DNA from: Gnetum montanum
Lineage: Eukaryota > Streptophyta > Gnetopsida > Gnetales > Gnetaceae
DNA: 64,000 bases
NCBI GenBank assembly: GCA_015680685.1
Contig: MNCI01030970.1
Coordinates: 190,987 to 254,986 of the forward strand
Direction of reading: 5' to 3'
Position numbers and translations under genes: made by a program. Position 1 is the first letter of the stretch, and every line of letters begins with the position of its first letter. Shown piece after piece: positions 22,776 to 33,729 of the stretch. The notes beneath the pieces were generated by a model. It ran no database searches and was not told the DNA's origin. It was given only the letters and a program-made list of their open reading frames with translations.

Positions 22776-25700
22776 TTACGCATCTCCTTTGATGCCACTA
22801 TCACCAGTATCTCTTAAGTTTGGCTCTAGTCCTAATAAATTGTCCTCTAGTGGGCCTTCTCTCCTGGGAAGTATTCCTTCATGAGGTCCCTGCTCTGGTA
22901 CTGGCTCCATGGGAGGATGCTCTTCATCGCTGCGTTCTTCCTCTTGTACTGGCTCCTCAGCTTGCTCATCTTCTTTGTCCTCTGTTGGTACCTAGATACA
23001 GAAAACATCTTAGCAAGAACAAAACTTGACAATACAATTAGAAAATTTAGATTTAGTCATGCATAAACTTACTCGTGATGGCCCTGCTTCCACAGCAAAG
23101 GGAAGCTTGTCTAAGCCAGCCCACAGGCGCTCCATGATTCCATCCTCGGTCAGATCAGACCACACATCATCTCCCAAGACAGCTCCAGCCTTCACCTTCC
23201 CTTTCTCTATGCTAGTCCAACGAGGTGGGTCCGAGAACAATGTAGGGACTGTTGTCTGCCCCCCAGGGAGAGTCATCTCCCTTTCCAGGGACGCACTTAC
23301 AGTCACCTACTCTTCGAACTTCTTGAAGGCTTCGGAAGCTCCGATGACGTCCAGGAAAACTTCCAGGGATTGAGCCTTGACGGTAGAATCATGATAAAGT
23401 TTACGATAAGCGATGCTTTCTCGCTTATACAGATGTTTGTGGTCCTTTTTCTTCTGTCCCCACTCTTGCACGCTTGCACAACAATCCCTCCAATCCTGGC
23501 TTTTCTAAGCTAGGAGCTCTATCTACATTCGCTGCTCTATCAATGCCCAACTAGTTTGCAGGCTATTTTTGATGGCGGTCCAATAACGGGAGTAGTCGAT
23601 AACAGTGGTATGCCAGTCTTCATCACCCGTCTCCCGCACCTATAGGAATTCACACCGTGATCTCAGGTCTCCGACCTCTTTGGTCAGCGACTCAATCCTC
23701 TGCTCTGACCTCTGCACCTTTTCCATAGATTTTCATTTACGCCCCTACTCTCCCATAAGGATCATGTCAAGCGTAACGGACATTTATGCATTTCCTCATA
23801 AATGTGACGTGGCACGGCTGCCCCATCGGATGGAGGGTCTACTGTGTCCAGATCAATGGGCTCCATGGGATCCCATCAGAGGCGAGCTCCTAACAGAAAA
23901 AAAATCATCAATATTGGTAACACACTACCACTGTATAATATCGCAAACTCATTACAGCCATAACATACCAGCTCCAGGTTCGATGCGCTCGAGGCGCTCG
24001 ATCATATCACTGACAACGCCTTCCATGAAGGCAAACTTGTCAGGAAATTCTCTCCACGCTCTGCTCATAGCGATGGACATGGATACATCCTCTCCTCTTG
24101 TAGCGTAATCAAGTTAGAAACTTTAATTATTAATAGAATTCTGCAAAATTTCTAACATGTTTATTACCTCTTCCGGTGATAGTGGGGACTTCGCCAACGT
24201 CTTCCGCCTCCTTTTCCTCTTCACGCACATGAGTCTATGCGTCGCTGGTTCCAGTATCTAGGGCCTCCTCATGCACAGGGGTCTGTGTGCGGGTCACTCT
24301 AATAGCTGGGGCCTCTTCTTCTAAAACTGAGACCCCTTCCCCACGACTTAGTACCACTGCCCCTATTTCAGGGGTTAGCTACTCTATAATTTTCACTGGT
24401 CATATCACAATACGTTTAATATATCATTCCAAATATACTAAGTAAACATTGCATAATACAGTTTTCAATACATCTCCTTCACGCTTACCAGGCGGAGGCT
24501 TACTCCGCTGAACTCTGACCACCACAGTTCAGCCTGCGCCACTCTCAGGATCCGCAGAGGCCTCGGTTATATGAAGCCTTTTTCTCCGAGCTGAAGGTTC
24601 CACAATTTTCGTCGCCAAACGTTTCCCTCATGAGGCATCGCCAGTGTAAGTAGGCATTATCCCGCCTACACTGTCGGGGCCTCGCAGTCGAGACGCCACC
24701 CTTTGGTCGTTATAGACAATGACTCCCCGATGCCTTCCGACGGATCCTGCCCATGGGTAGTGCCAAGGATATAGGTAATCCAAGGTTTGGATAGCTGGTC
24801 TCGGTCTTGTTACACCCAAACCCCATTCCTTTGGATGACCAAAAACTCAGCAAAACGCCGAAGGCAAGCTATGTAGAAGGCGTAATGCACATTGAAACAA
24901 GACTCAAGGTTCTTGTGAAGCTTGACCATCTCATTACGCAGTTTCTTAGCAAAATAGCTTGCTTAATTGAACTGGGTCCCTTCTTCCAGGACCTCCCGCA
25001 TAATACGGGTCTATTCTATAGAAAAGAACTTCCCTTGCGAGAGTGTTTTGGGGAAGGCCCGGGCCCGAAAAAGGGGATAAATTGTCTTGGCGACGCCCAG
25101 TTCGAATCTTTCGCAAGGAAACCCTTTAGTCTCCTTCGGGACTCTTACCCACTCCTCCAGCCATTTCTGGCAGTCGAGACTCCTATTCGCCTTCTCATCT
25201 ATGGGAAGGCCGTCAGAGGGGATGCCAAAAAGGTTCTCGAAGAGCTCATCATCAATATCAAAACTTACACACACGTTATGCACGCGCGTGCAAAAACTCT
25301 CTGCCTTCTCGTTGAAACGTTGACCAGGGTCAGCATTTCACTCGCGGGGACATCAGTGGTTGCAGCTAAAAATAGGTGCATTAGCCTAGCTTCTCGGATC
25401 TTGGTGGTCACCACAACTGGGGCCGCCGTGTGGCCGAGCCAGCATTAGGCGTCATTGATGTCACCGTAGCGGAAGAGGACGGTATTTGCCTCGCGGCCGA
25501 AAATTGTAAGGGTAATCTCCCGGGATTCCCTGACTGAACAACGTGAAACACAGGTCAAACGAAAACCCATATCACGCAACGCTCACAATGCACAACTACA
25601 CCACGCAACAATAAAATACGCAGTAGTCTTACCAGGTCCAAATGGCAAAGGAAAGAGCGGAAGGTTCCTCTGCACGTCCTCAACGGTAAGGGGCGGATCC

Positions 25701-26837
25701 AGGGTCTAGTCATCATGTAGCCACCTGAGTTTCTGGCAATTCTCAAAAGAGTCAGCATAGCAGGTGGAGTACTCACGCATGTTGAAGCCAATCTGCCCCA
25801 TCACACCGGCATGTACGTTGCTAGTTGAGGTGAACGCCTTTATTGCAGTTTCGGTCCACGACAACGTATCACCATCCCCAACTAACCTATTTTCATGGAT
25901 AAAAAACCTGTACCATACCACATAGGTTTATCTTATACTTTGCAAAATTCAGATAACCGACACAAAACAAAAAAAAATACAGTCAACAAAATTGCTTACC
26001 CGCCGGAGTAGTACACAGTGCCTAGTGGGTTCTGAAAGTAGGTCGAGACATGGCGAGCCACAAACAGAGTATTATATGCATGATAACAACTAAACTGGGC
26101 CATTCCCCATATCCAACTTAAGCATCTTAAACCTTAGGCGCTAGGTTCTCGGTCCTCGAGATGACCAGTATCGATGGCTCCGTCTGTCAGGAAAGCCAGG
26201 ATCCCTTGTGCAGAACCCACCAGGAGGTGCTCCAGAATGGCACTAGCAATATCACCGGACAAATTAGACCATACAATGACACTGTAGTTGCGCAGTAAGA
26301 ACTTCAAAAACTCCAGTGCACCCCTTCGAAACCATATGGCCTTCCCATGCAACCGCGTTTGCAGGGGATGGACATTGGGGACGATGGGGTTTATACAACA
26401 CAAAACCCCAACAATATCCAAGACAATCAGAATAGGCTTTAACGTAACACTGTACAGAAAACTCAATATATAAATCAACGTCTAGATTTACATTTGCATG
26501 ACTAATACAAAAAACCTACAAACTACACCTAGTTATCCATACTGAAATCGCTCAAACCCTTGCAAAAGCGCAAGGTTTGTCCCTGACAATGGCGATAGAC
26601 GCAACCCCATCAAACCCTCGCCTTAACCCAAGGTCCATAGTTTGAAATCCGTATTTATGCAAGAAATACTACCAAAAATAGACACTAAAACAACATAAGC
26701 ATGCAAGGAATGACCTACTGGTTCAAAGGCATAGGGTCACACACTTCAACCACCGCCTGCGAAACACGCTCCAGATTTCCTTGCACCTCATTGATTTTGG
26801 CCAATTTTGCTTTCTTCCTTTTGATTTCAGGTGCCAT
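22776..26837 (-). pseudogene. Antisense multi-exon gene with FCP1/NIF-like (HAD) domain between PR and RT
   Basis: Exons on the minus strand with GT-AG borders: 26837-26719, 26449-26000, 25907-25633, then from 25533 with less certain structure, later 24096-23969, 23889-23073 and 22991-22776 (TAA). The first three join in frame with introns of 269 and 92 bases. Exon 1 is basic (PEIKRKKAKLAK). Exon 2 reads ILIVLDIVGVL, GALEFLKFLL, SVIVWSN and YNTLFVARHVSTYFQNPLGT, in the order of the FCP1/NIF domain (DxD loop, EFL helix, VWS motif, NTLxxDDSP-like loop). The second Asp of DxD is Val and the DDSP-like pair is lost, so phosphatase activity is unlikely. Downstream are FDIDDELFENLFGIP, a basic/acidic tail and a likely coiled coil (EKVQRSEQRIESLTKEV). 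In-frame stops: 26134 (TAA) and 25706 (TAG). Domain assignment is by motif reading only. Confidence 0.6.
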
Positions 26838-26988
26838 TGTAACAGCCTCAGAACTTTCACAGCTTCACTTCTTCGAATCTTCACAAACTACACACTCCAA
26901 TCTTCTGCTCCTTCTCCTCTCACTCAGCAACAACTAAGAATTTGAATTCACGACAGCCAGCAGCCCGTTCTCACCGAAAAGCACTTAC

Positions 26989-26994
26989 TTATAT
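26989..26994 (-). promoter_or_regulatory. TATA-like box upstream of the antisense gene
   Basis: The minus strand reads cgcatataagt about 150 bases before the ATG at 26837, leaving a plausible leader. The decayed second copy has tataatataaaa about 115 bases before its ATG at 61271. Promoter function is inferred. Confidence 0.4.
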
Positions 26995-27229
26995 GCGAGA
27001 ATCACCGACTTGATATTTGATTTCAGTGGGACTTTCCTAAAACGGAACCCAAAAATCAAGATATTAATATGGCAGATATCGCATGTACCACTGTCCGAAA
27101 TGACATTAAACTACCACATCTTATTGCCTCGTAATTGGGTAGCATTAATTACAGCCTATTTACAATATTCAAAATTCTGTTAGCTTTCCACGTTCGACAA
27201 CATCACGTCATGCCTTCTCCTAATCAATT

Positions 27230-28260
27230 ATGCATTTGGCGATTTTGCAGGGCGGTCGGCAAATGGACGCAACATTTTCAGCACCTCTAACTTTGACAGG
27301 CCCATACGGGAGAGTAGTTAGGCAATTCGACCCTACATTAGTAGAAATTAACCCCCCTTGGAACGACGTAACCATAGCCGCATTGGAAACATCCCCAAAA
27401 TGGCCAGAACAGTCGATGCGCACACTAGACCTGGAGGCTGGGGACATAATCGAAGACCCCCTCAATGAGTTTTCTATAGTTACGCATAAGGGTGAAGCCA
27501 AAACGCTTAAAGTTAGTTCTTTACTAGACCAGAAAATGCACGATTCTATAAAAAAGGTCCTGTAAGACAACATCACAGTATTTGCATGGTCATACGAAGA
27601 TATGCCAGGACTAGATCCCAGGTTAATCCAACATAACATAATCTTAGACCTGCAGATTAAATCAGTTAGGCAAAAGGTACGAAAAATCAAGCCAGAGATC
27701 GCGCTAGCCGTGCGTGATGAGATCACTAAGCTGTATCAGGCTAGTTTCATTCGCGCAATCGACTACTCGGACTGGGTATCTAACATTGTAGTCGTCCCAA
27801 AGAAGACTGGAAGCATATGCATCTGCATAGACTTCCGAGATTTGAACAAGGCCACAATCAAAGATAACTTCCCATTACCGAGTATCGACCAACTAGTTGA
27901 TACGACAGCTGGGCATGCACTTCTGTCCTTCATGGATGGCTTTTTGGGCTATAACCAGATTCGCATCAACCTAGAACATCAATTAACCACAATGTTCATG
28001 ATGCCCTGGGGCACCTTCTGCTACACCATGATGCCTTTTGGTCTAAAAAATGCCGGAGCAACGTATCAACAAGCCATGACATATATCTTTAGCGACTACC
28101 TCTTAGGGAGACTGAATGACTATGTTGATGATATAGCTGTCAAGTCTTTAAAGTCAGAGGATCATTCAGAAGACGTGGAGTTAGTGCGTGTTCGGAGTCA
28201 AAAACCGGATGCATGCTGGGGTTTGTGGTGTCATAAACCGGCATACCAGTTGACCCCGAT
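27230..28260 (+). pseudogene. Reverse transcriptase of the Tat-like element
   Basis: 27230-27565 is the N-terminal pol spacer (TLKVSSLLDQKMHD), ended by one TAA. After the stop the frame continues (TVFAWSYEDMPGLDPRL) into 27602-28285, the RT core: WVSNIVVVPKK, ICIDFRDLNKAT, FPLPSIDQLVD, SFMDGFLGYNQI, PWGTFCYTMMPFGLKNAGAT and the catalytic YVDDIAVKS. The active Asp pair is intact. After about 28180 a deletion shifts the frame, and homology resumes at about 28245 (DKVKAIVEL). RT copies element RNA into cDNA. Its start lies about 390 bases from the start of the antisense gene, the two facing away from each other. Confidence 0.88.
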
Positions 28261-28264
28261 AAAG

Positions 28265-28738
28265 TCAAAGCCATTGTCGAGTTAACGCCTCCCACAGACC
28301 TCAAGCAATTACGCGGGTTACAAGGACGATTACAGTTTATACGTCGGTTCATCTCGAGGTTAACTGACAAATTACACCCTATGCAACATTTGCTTAAAAA
28401 GGGGGTTAATTTCAAATGGACAGAAGATTGCCAGCGTGCGTTTGACAGCCTAAAACAAGAACTTCAACACTTACCAACAGTTTTCCCACCACAAAAAGAT
28501 CTACCGTTTTACATTTACCTCGTAACTTCGGACGTAGCGTTAGCAGCATTACTTTGTCAAAGGAGGGATGATGGGTCGGAAGTGCCCATCTACTACTTGA
28601 GTCATGCTCTATATGCGTACGAAACGAGGTACAACGAAGTAGAGCGTAACTTCTTAGCATTAGTATTTACACTCAAAAAGTGTAGACATTACCTTTTCCG
28701 TAGCCAAGTTAACATCATCTGTAAAAATAACATCCTTA
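28265..28738 (+). pseudogene. RT connection and first RNase H domain
   Basis: Reads LRGLQGRLQFIRRFISRL, then VNFKWTEDCQRAFDSLK, then the RNase H core YIYLVTSDVALAALLCQ, VPIYYLSHAL, ETRYNEVERNFLALVF and KKCRHYLFRSQVNIIC. This is the RNase H attached to RT in all gypsy elements. It breaks off at the N at 28739, where the usual tether before the second RNase H is missing. Confidence 0.85.
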
Positions 28739-28739
28739 N

Positions 28740-29378
28740 TTGTATTTCGATGGAGCTTCAACCGCTAAAGGTGGCAATGCCACCACCATTATTACGCTAT
28801 CACCTGAGGATGTGCGTCTTCACGCTTATCGCTTGACCTTCCCCTGTACGAAAAATGTGGCAGAGTACGAGGGGCTCCTCAGAGGATTACTAGCTACAAG
28901 AAAACTCAATGTTCGACACTTGGCAATTAAGGGTGATTTGATGCTCATCATCAATCAGATCACAGGAGTCTACACCTACAAGGCTGCACATCTGCAGCCC
29001 TACTGCGATATGGCTAAAGATCTTCTGAACCAATTCGCGACCATCGATGCCCAACACGTGCCACGCACNGGTGCGTGGCACGTGTTGGGCATCGATGGTC
29101 GCGAATTGGTTCAGAAGATCTTTAGCCATATCGTAGTAGGGNTGGCCGATGCACTAGCTACGCTGGCCTTAAACGTGCCCTCACATCTGCTCGACAATTG
29201 TCCTGCTTTAATAATAGATTGTACAGGTCCTATCGTTCAGGCGGCACCAATATCTTCTCTTCTAGAAGAAAGCATGCCAGAATGGTATGACAACATTAAA
29301 ACTTACCTCTTACAAGGTGAGCTACCACATGAATTGACACACGCACAGAAAGATGCAATCCGCAAGCGAGCTAGATAG
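28740..29378 (+). pseudogene. Second (archaeal-like) RNase H domain
   Basis: Starts MYFDGASTAKGGNA, the first strand with catalytic Asp, then KNVAEYEGLLRGLLATR with the Glu, then IKGDLMLIINQITG with the next Asp. The last part (ADALATLAL) comes after a fold-back segment that replaces about 72 bases between two Ns. A second RNase H of this type is known from Tat-clade elements. The tail 29160-29378 is the tether to integrase. Confidence 0.8.
28998..29142. other. Near-perfect inverted repeat flanked by Ns, likely assembly artefact
   Basis: 29071-29141 is the reverse complement of 28998-29068, 70 of 71 positions matching, with N at 29069 and at 29142. It disrupts the RNase H frame exactly between the two Ns. 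Confidence 0.9.
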
Positions 29379-29426
29379 TACGTAATCATAGGAGACAATA
29401 CTCTCTGTAGACGCTCTTTTGATGGT

Positions 29427-30524
29427 GTGTTGCTTACTTGCGTTAACAAGGACCAAGCGCAGCATATCGTTGGCGAGGTTCACGAGGGATTATGCAGAGC
29501 ACACGTAGCACCACGGGCTATTTCTTCGAAGATCCGCCGCTTAGGGTACTACTGGCCACGCATGGAAAAAGATTTCCTGACAAAGGTTAAAACTTGTGAC
29601 ACATGTCAGTGCCATGCAAATATTATACACGTGTCACCTACAGAGTTACATACCACTCAGATAACATGGCCATTTCAACGATGGGTACTAGACATTATAG
29701 GTCCCATCACGCTGAAATCTTCCACAGGTTATAGCTTCATAATCACCGCCACTGAGTACTTCATGAAGTGGGTAGAAGCTATTCCTTTAAGGAAGATCAC
29801 ATCTCAACAGATTTTCCATTTTATCTTAGACAACATCGTAACCAGATTTGGTCTCCCGATGACTATCGTGACCGACAATGGCCCGCAGTTTAGTAGCACG
29901 GAAACCAAATCCTTCTGTGATAGCCTTGGCATTAAACAATCTTTCTCCTCACCCTATTACCTACAAGCAAATGGTCAAGCTAAAGCAACAAACAAAGTCA
30001 TCATCAATCTGCTCAAGAAAATGCTAGACAGTAATAAGAGATGGTGGCACGAAAAGATCCTCTATGTGCTATGGGCATATCACACTACCTATAGGACAGC
30101 TACATATAGTACGCCCTATAGCCTAGTCTACGGATCCGAGGCGGTGCTGCCCCTCGATTTGCAAATCCCTTCTCTAAGAATGGTCCTCTCCACAATTATA
30201 AATGAGGCTCAACACACCGAGTCTCGGATCATGGATTTGGATTCAGTAGAGGAGAAGCAAATACAAACGCTTAATACAATTGAAAAGTATCAAGATAAGC
30301 AGAGGAAAAAACATCGTCACAATCTTCAGCAGCGTTCGATCAAGAAAGGGGATTTAGTTCTCAAGGCCGTTCGCGAACTAGTAGGTAAATTCTCTGCAAA
30401 CTGGGAGAGTCCTTTCTTGGTGATTGATGCATACAGCAACAGAGCATTCAAGTTAGCGGATGTCGACGGCAACCAGTTACCAAACCCTATCAATCACATA
30501 TATCTGAAGTGGTATTACATATAG
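29427..30524 (+). CDS. Integrase of the Tat-like element (catalytic Glu lost)
   Basis: A 365-codon open frame. The zinc-binding N-terminus has His in EVHEGLCRAHVAPR and Cys in CDTCQ. The core has the first Asp in RWVLDIIGPI, the second in VTDNGPQFSS and, 35 residues on, a Lys in GQAKATNK where the D,D-35-E Glu should be. The C-terminal domain (KKGDLVLKAVRELVGKFSAN) is complete up to the TAG. Length and order are normal for a gypsy integrase. The frame is open, yet the missing Glu makes strand transfer unlikely. The true protein would be cut from Gag-Pol, so the ATG used here is only the first in the frame. Confidence 0.88.
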   Translation: MLLTCVNKDQAQHIVGEVHEGLCRAHVAPRAISSKIRRLGYYWPRMEKDFLTKVKTCDTCQCHANIIHVSPTELHTTQITWPFQRWVLDIIGPITLKSSTGYSFIITATEYFMKWVEAIPLRKITSQQIFHFILDNIVTRFGLPMTIVTDNGPQFSSTETKSFCDSLGIKQSFSSPYYLQANGQAKATNKVIINLLKKMLDSNKRWWHEKILYVLWAYHTTYRTATYSTPYSLVYGSEAVLPLDLQIPSLRMVLSTIINEAQHTESRIMDLDSVEEKQIQTLNTIEKYQDKQRKKHRHNLQQRSIKKGDLVLKAVRELVGKFSANWESPFLVIDAYSNRAFKLADVDGNQLPNPINHIYLKWYYI

Positions 30525-30550
30525 TGGCATCTCCAGTGTGAATATCAGGT

Positions 30551-31060
30551 ATGGCAACCATCGTCCGCTACGACGTTAAACTGGCAACAAACGTCCTCCA
30601 CGACGTAAAACTGGCATTCCTTGCACGCGTCCGCCACGATGCTAAACTGGTGCTGACTATCCGCCATGACGCTAAACTGGCAATTTGTAACCATCCGCTA
30701 CGACGTAAAACTGGCAGTGTTGTACAGGTTCGCCAAGACGAAAAAATGGCATCTTTTGCACGCGTCTGCCACGACGATAAACTGGCACCGGTTGTCCGTC
30801 ATGACATAAAACTGACAAAGGTAAGCAACCGTCTTCTGAGACGTAAAACTAGCACAGATTTGTCCTTGGGTCATGACGTGAAACTAACATCCACAGCATG
30901 GTCTGCTGAGACCTTAAATCAGCCCCGCCACCATCTGCTACGACGTAAAACTAGCATTTCTCGGTCCGCCCAGACTCTAAACTGGGACCATGGTCTACTG
31001 AGACTTAAAACCAGAAACGACAGTCTACCAGGACTTAAAACTGGGATTTACAAGCCGCCA
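30551..31060 (+). repeat. Tandem repeats in the 3' untranslated region
   Basis: About a dozen degenerate units of roughly 30-45 bases with core ccacgacgtaaaactggca, separated by variable spacers. Tat-clade elements are known to carry fast-changing tandem repeats at this site. A long frame runs through the array but its translation simply repeats. Confidence 0.8.
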
Positions 31061-32208
31061 CCATGCAAATCAAGCGAGCGTAATCATCCCTGTGCAGCTT
31101 CACGTCAAGCGGGGTGGGATACTGGGACAATCCCAGTGTCGCTACCCCACCAGCATCCTACTGATTCCTCGAATGTGCCGAGAGGCATACTACTAACCCC
31201 TCGGAGATACCGTCACCATGCCCATTGCAGCGGTGGTACCTCTGAGAGGTTAGTTCCGCCGCCTGGAGCCCCAAAGGCATTCCCATCAATTACGACTTTG
31301 GGGATCTCCACTCATCATCGCTATCAGGCCCTGGCTTCACAGATTCATCTGGCTGGTTCTTTACATAACCAGTCAGGTGTGCCGAGTCTGATGATCTTTG
31401 GCAGCGATATGTTGGGCTGAACGTCAAGGTTGAAGACTCTGGCCTCGTGCTACAGTTCCTCCTTCACGGCTGGGTCACTTCATCTCGCCTCTGTCAGCAC
31501 TCGTTTCAACAACCTCGCATGTTGTTCGGACGAGCAATGGTATCCTATGTCTTCTTCTTTGGTTGCAGGTTACTTGCTGCGAAGATGTCGCCCAAAGGTG
31601 CGTTCATCTGAGTTGTGAAGTACAAACAGTGTTTTGAAATGGCTGCTCAGGTTAGCTTGTCCACTTAGAAGTGCATCCCTCTTCCCCTCATGATCTTACC
31701 CTCAGTACTTGCTTCGCTCCATCCCTACCATCTACTTCCTGTACGCAAAAGCCACATACGCAAGCACCCGTTTTCTGCACTCGCATTGCCATTTAGTCCA
31801 CAAACTAGCGTAATGCAATTAAATGTTATGGTAGAGATATCGCAGAAGTGACGCGCTATGCTCCTTTTGCAAGCATTCCTGCTATAGTCTGTAATAGAGA
31901 AATCTCAGACTGATGCACTATGCTCGTCTGAAATCATTCCTGTTAACAGAAGTATGCATATGTTTCTGTGTGTTCAATAAGTGCATTCCACAGCCCTGCC
32001 ATCCTGATTCATTTGAGTCTTCCCCGAACCTGTTTCCTCCTGTACAATTATATCTCCTGCTGCCTCCATCTTTTCCCCTCTATGTTGATAGGGCAACACT
32101 TGAATAGCCATTGATGAATGCTGTTAGTGATTTTGCCTCTCTGGTGTTTCGCATTCTTTATCGACGTCTTTCGGGCAGGCCCTCTAACCATCAATAAATA
32201 GGGGCCAT
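31061..32208. other. 3' untranslated region before the 3' LTR
   Basis: No gene is seen. An inverted pair, cctctgagaggtta near 31230 and taacccctcggag near 31193, could form a hairpin. The purine run aaatagggg just before 32209 is the only candidate polypurine tract. Confidence 0.5.
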
Positions 32209-33724
32209 TGAAACACCGTGGAAATTGCGAGTTGGCCTCAGGCAAAGATTCGTGATTCGGGCAAGAGTACATGATAGAATTCCAGAAAGAAGAACAAGAC
32301 AGGGCAAGGCAAGGAGGCGCGCGGCATCAAGACTTTGGTTTCCCTTCGCAGATTTCTTATCTCACTATGTTTCCATATTTATGCTATAGCATGCAGTGTA
32401 GTGTAATGACGCTCAGCGAAACGTAGTCTGACATTAGAAGGCAGTTTACTTTAGCAGATTTGGCAAAGACTAAGGCTTAAACAGCATAATATGCGACTTC
32501 TCGTGTATTTTCGCTAAGTCTTTTGTCCAAGGCCGAGTTTATGCTCAGTACGCACGGCAGCGTAATGAGCGTCGAAAAAGTCAAAGAGAGATCAATGACA
32601 CACAGTAGATCGGTGCTTTTCTTTTTTTTACATATTGGCCGCCTTACGCCCTTTACGCAATGCAGCGTGTGTTAGCGTAAGTCATTGTCAAAATAATCAT
32701 TGCTTATGCTTCACTACGCACGACAGCGTAAATGAGCGTAAAGCAGCTTGAATCTATTGTCTTCACGCTTTATTACGCTCTTGTACGCGACGCAATGCGT
32801 ATGAGCGTAATGTAGCCGAAAATCAACGGAGACATGCCCGACCCACATTCGTCACTCATACACACAATACGCGCAGATGCGCGTATTGTGCGTAGGTATG
32901 GATTTCAACACAAGGACGTTCAAGTCAACGATCTTCCAAAAAGTTTGAAACATGTGTCATCACAGCTGTGCCTTCTCCACATATCGTCAAACCTATAAAT
33001 ATCCCAGTTGGCGAAGAAAAGAGTATGACAACAAAGGACAATAACAGAGAGACAGAGACAAGAGGTACTTGGCTTGAGCATTGGCCCTTTGGCGAAGACA
33101 CAACTTTCTCCATTGGCGATTATCGGAAGTTCTAAGTAAAGACTACCTAAGGCAAAAGGAGCAGATGAGAGATCTAGAGATCATCTGATGTGGTTTGTGA
33201 GTTTCTACTGATCAAAAGCAGTTGATCAATAGACGTTAGAACTTGACCTTCCTTGCATCCCTTCTCCGGTCTACAAGGTAGATCGGATTCTATTCTGCAC
33301 TTCTGCTCAGACAGTTTGCTTGTTTCTTGTTGCTTTGTGTTTGCTTTATACAAAACAATCGGGGTCTCCCCAGTGTAACTTGAATATACAAAATACTTGT
33401 TTTTCAGGGTCAAACTATAGATCTTGCAATCACGCGTTTCTCTCGTGTCTGATTCCTGTTGTCGTGTTAACGCTATCATCGTCGTTACCATTCATCTACA
33501 TTGCTTTTCTCTCATTTCGAGACTCGCCAAATCATATCGTTCCACGAAATATTCGTAATCTTCATCGGTTTACTGATTAGTAAGTCCCTGTCTGATCGAC
33601 AAGACCGTTCAGGGCGCCGCAGATTCATTTTTCCAGCATAGCCCTCACGCGGATCCGTGGTTAAAACTGTGTACACGGGATTTTGTTTGGTATTTTCCAG
33701 CTGCCGACATTTTCCGTCGTTACA
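32209..33724 (+). repeat. 3' LTR of the Tat-like element
   Basis: 1516 bp, tgaaacacc...gtcgttaca, matching 16641-18170. It keeps the TATA box cctataaata (32992-33001) that is altered in the 5' copy, but its G-box core reads catgtg. Many differences to the 5' copy are C/T at CpG sites. Confidence 0.92.
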
Positions 33725-33729
33725 GTATG
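33725..33729. other. Target-site duplication, right copy (gtatg)
   Basis: Identical to 16636-16640. Confidence 0.95.

Larger units (their letters stand above)
16641..33724 (+). mobile_element. Tat-like Ty3/gypsy element with dual RNase H and an internal antisense gene
   Basis: A 17,084-bp element bounded by TG...CA LTRs and a perfect 5-bp target duplication. Internal order is primer site, gag, PR, tandem repeats, a gene on the opposite strand, RT, RNase H, second RNase H, integrase, 3' tandem repeats, 3' LTR. The second (archaeal-like) RNase H is, from published work, a mark of the Tat clade. It sits in an older Athila-like LTR and AT-rich DNA, and is clearly richer in GC and CpG than its flanks. 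By eye the LTRs differ at about 5% of the first 330 bases, mostly C/T and G/A. All coding domains have at least some stop or lost residue, so the copy is non-autonomous now. Confidence 0.9.

Noticed and set aside
24807-25448. 213-codon plus-strand frame within the PR-RT interval
   Set aside because: The minus strand here gives the structured protein (FDIDDELFENLFGIP, then WLEEW); the plus frame has no family features and is its shadow.
29427-30524. A functional integrase because the frame is fully open
   Set aside because: The catalytic Glu reads Lys at exact D-35 spacing.
30551-31420. 289-codon plus-strand frame after integrase
   Set aside because: It runs through the tandem array, so its repeats (RHDAKL-type) follow from the DNA repeat rather than a protein.
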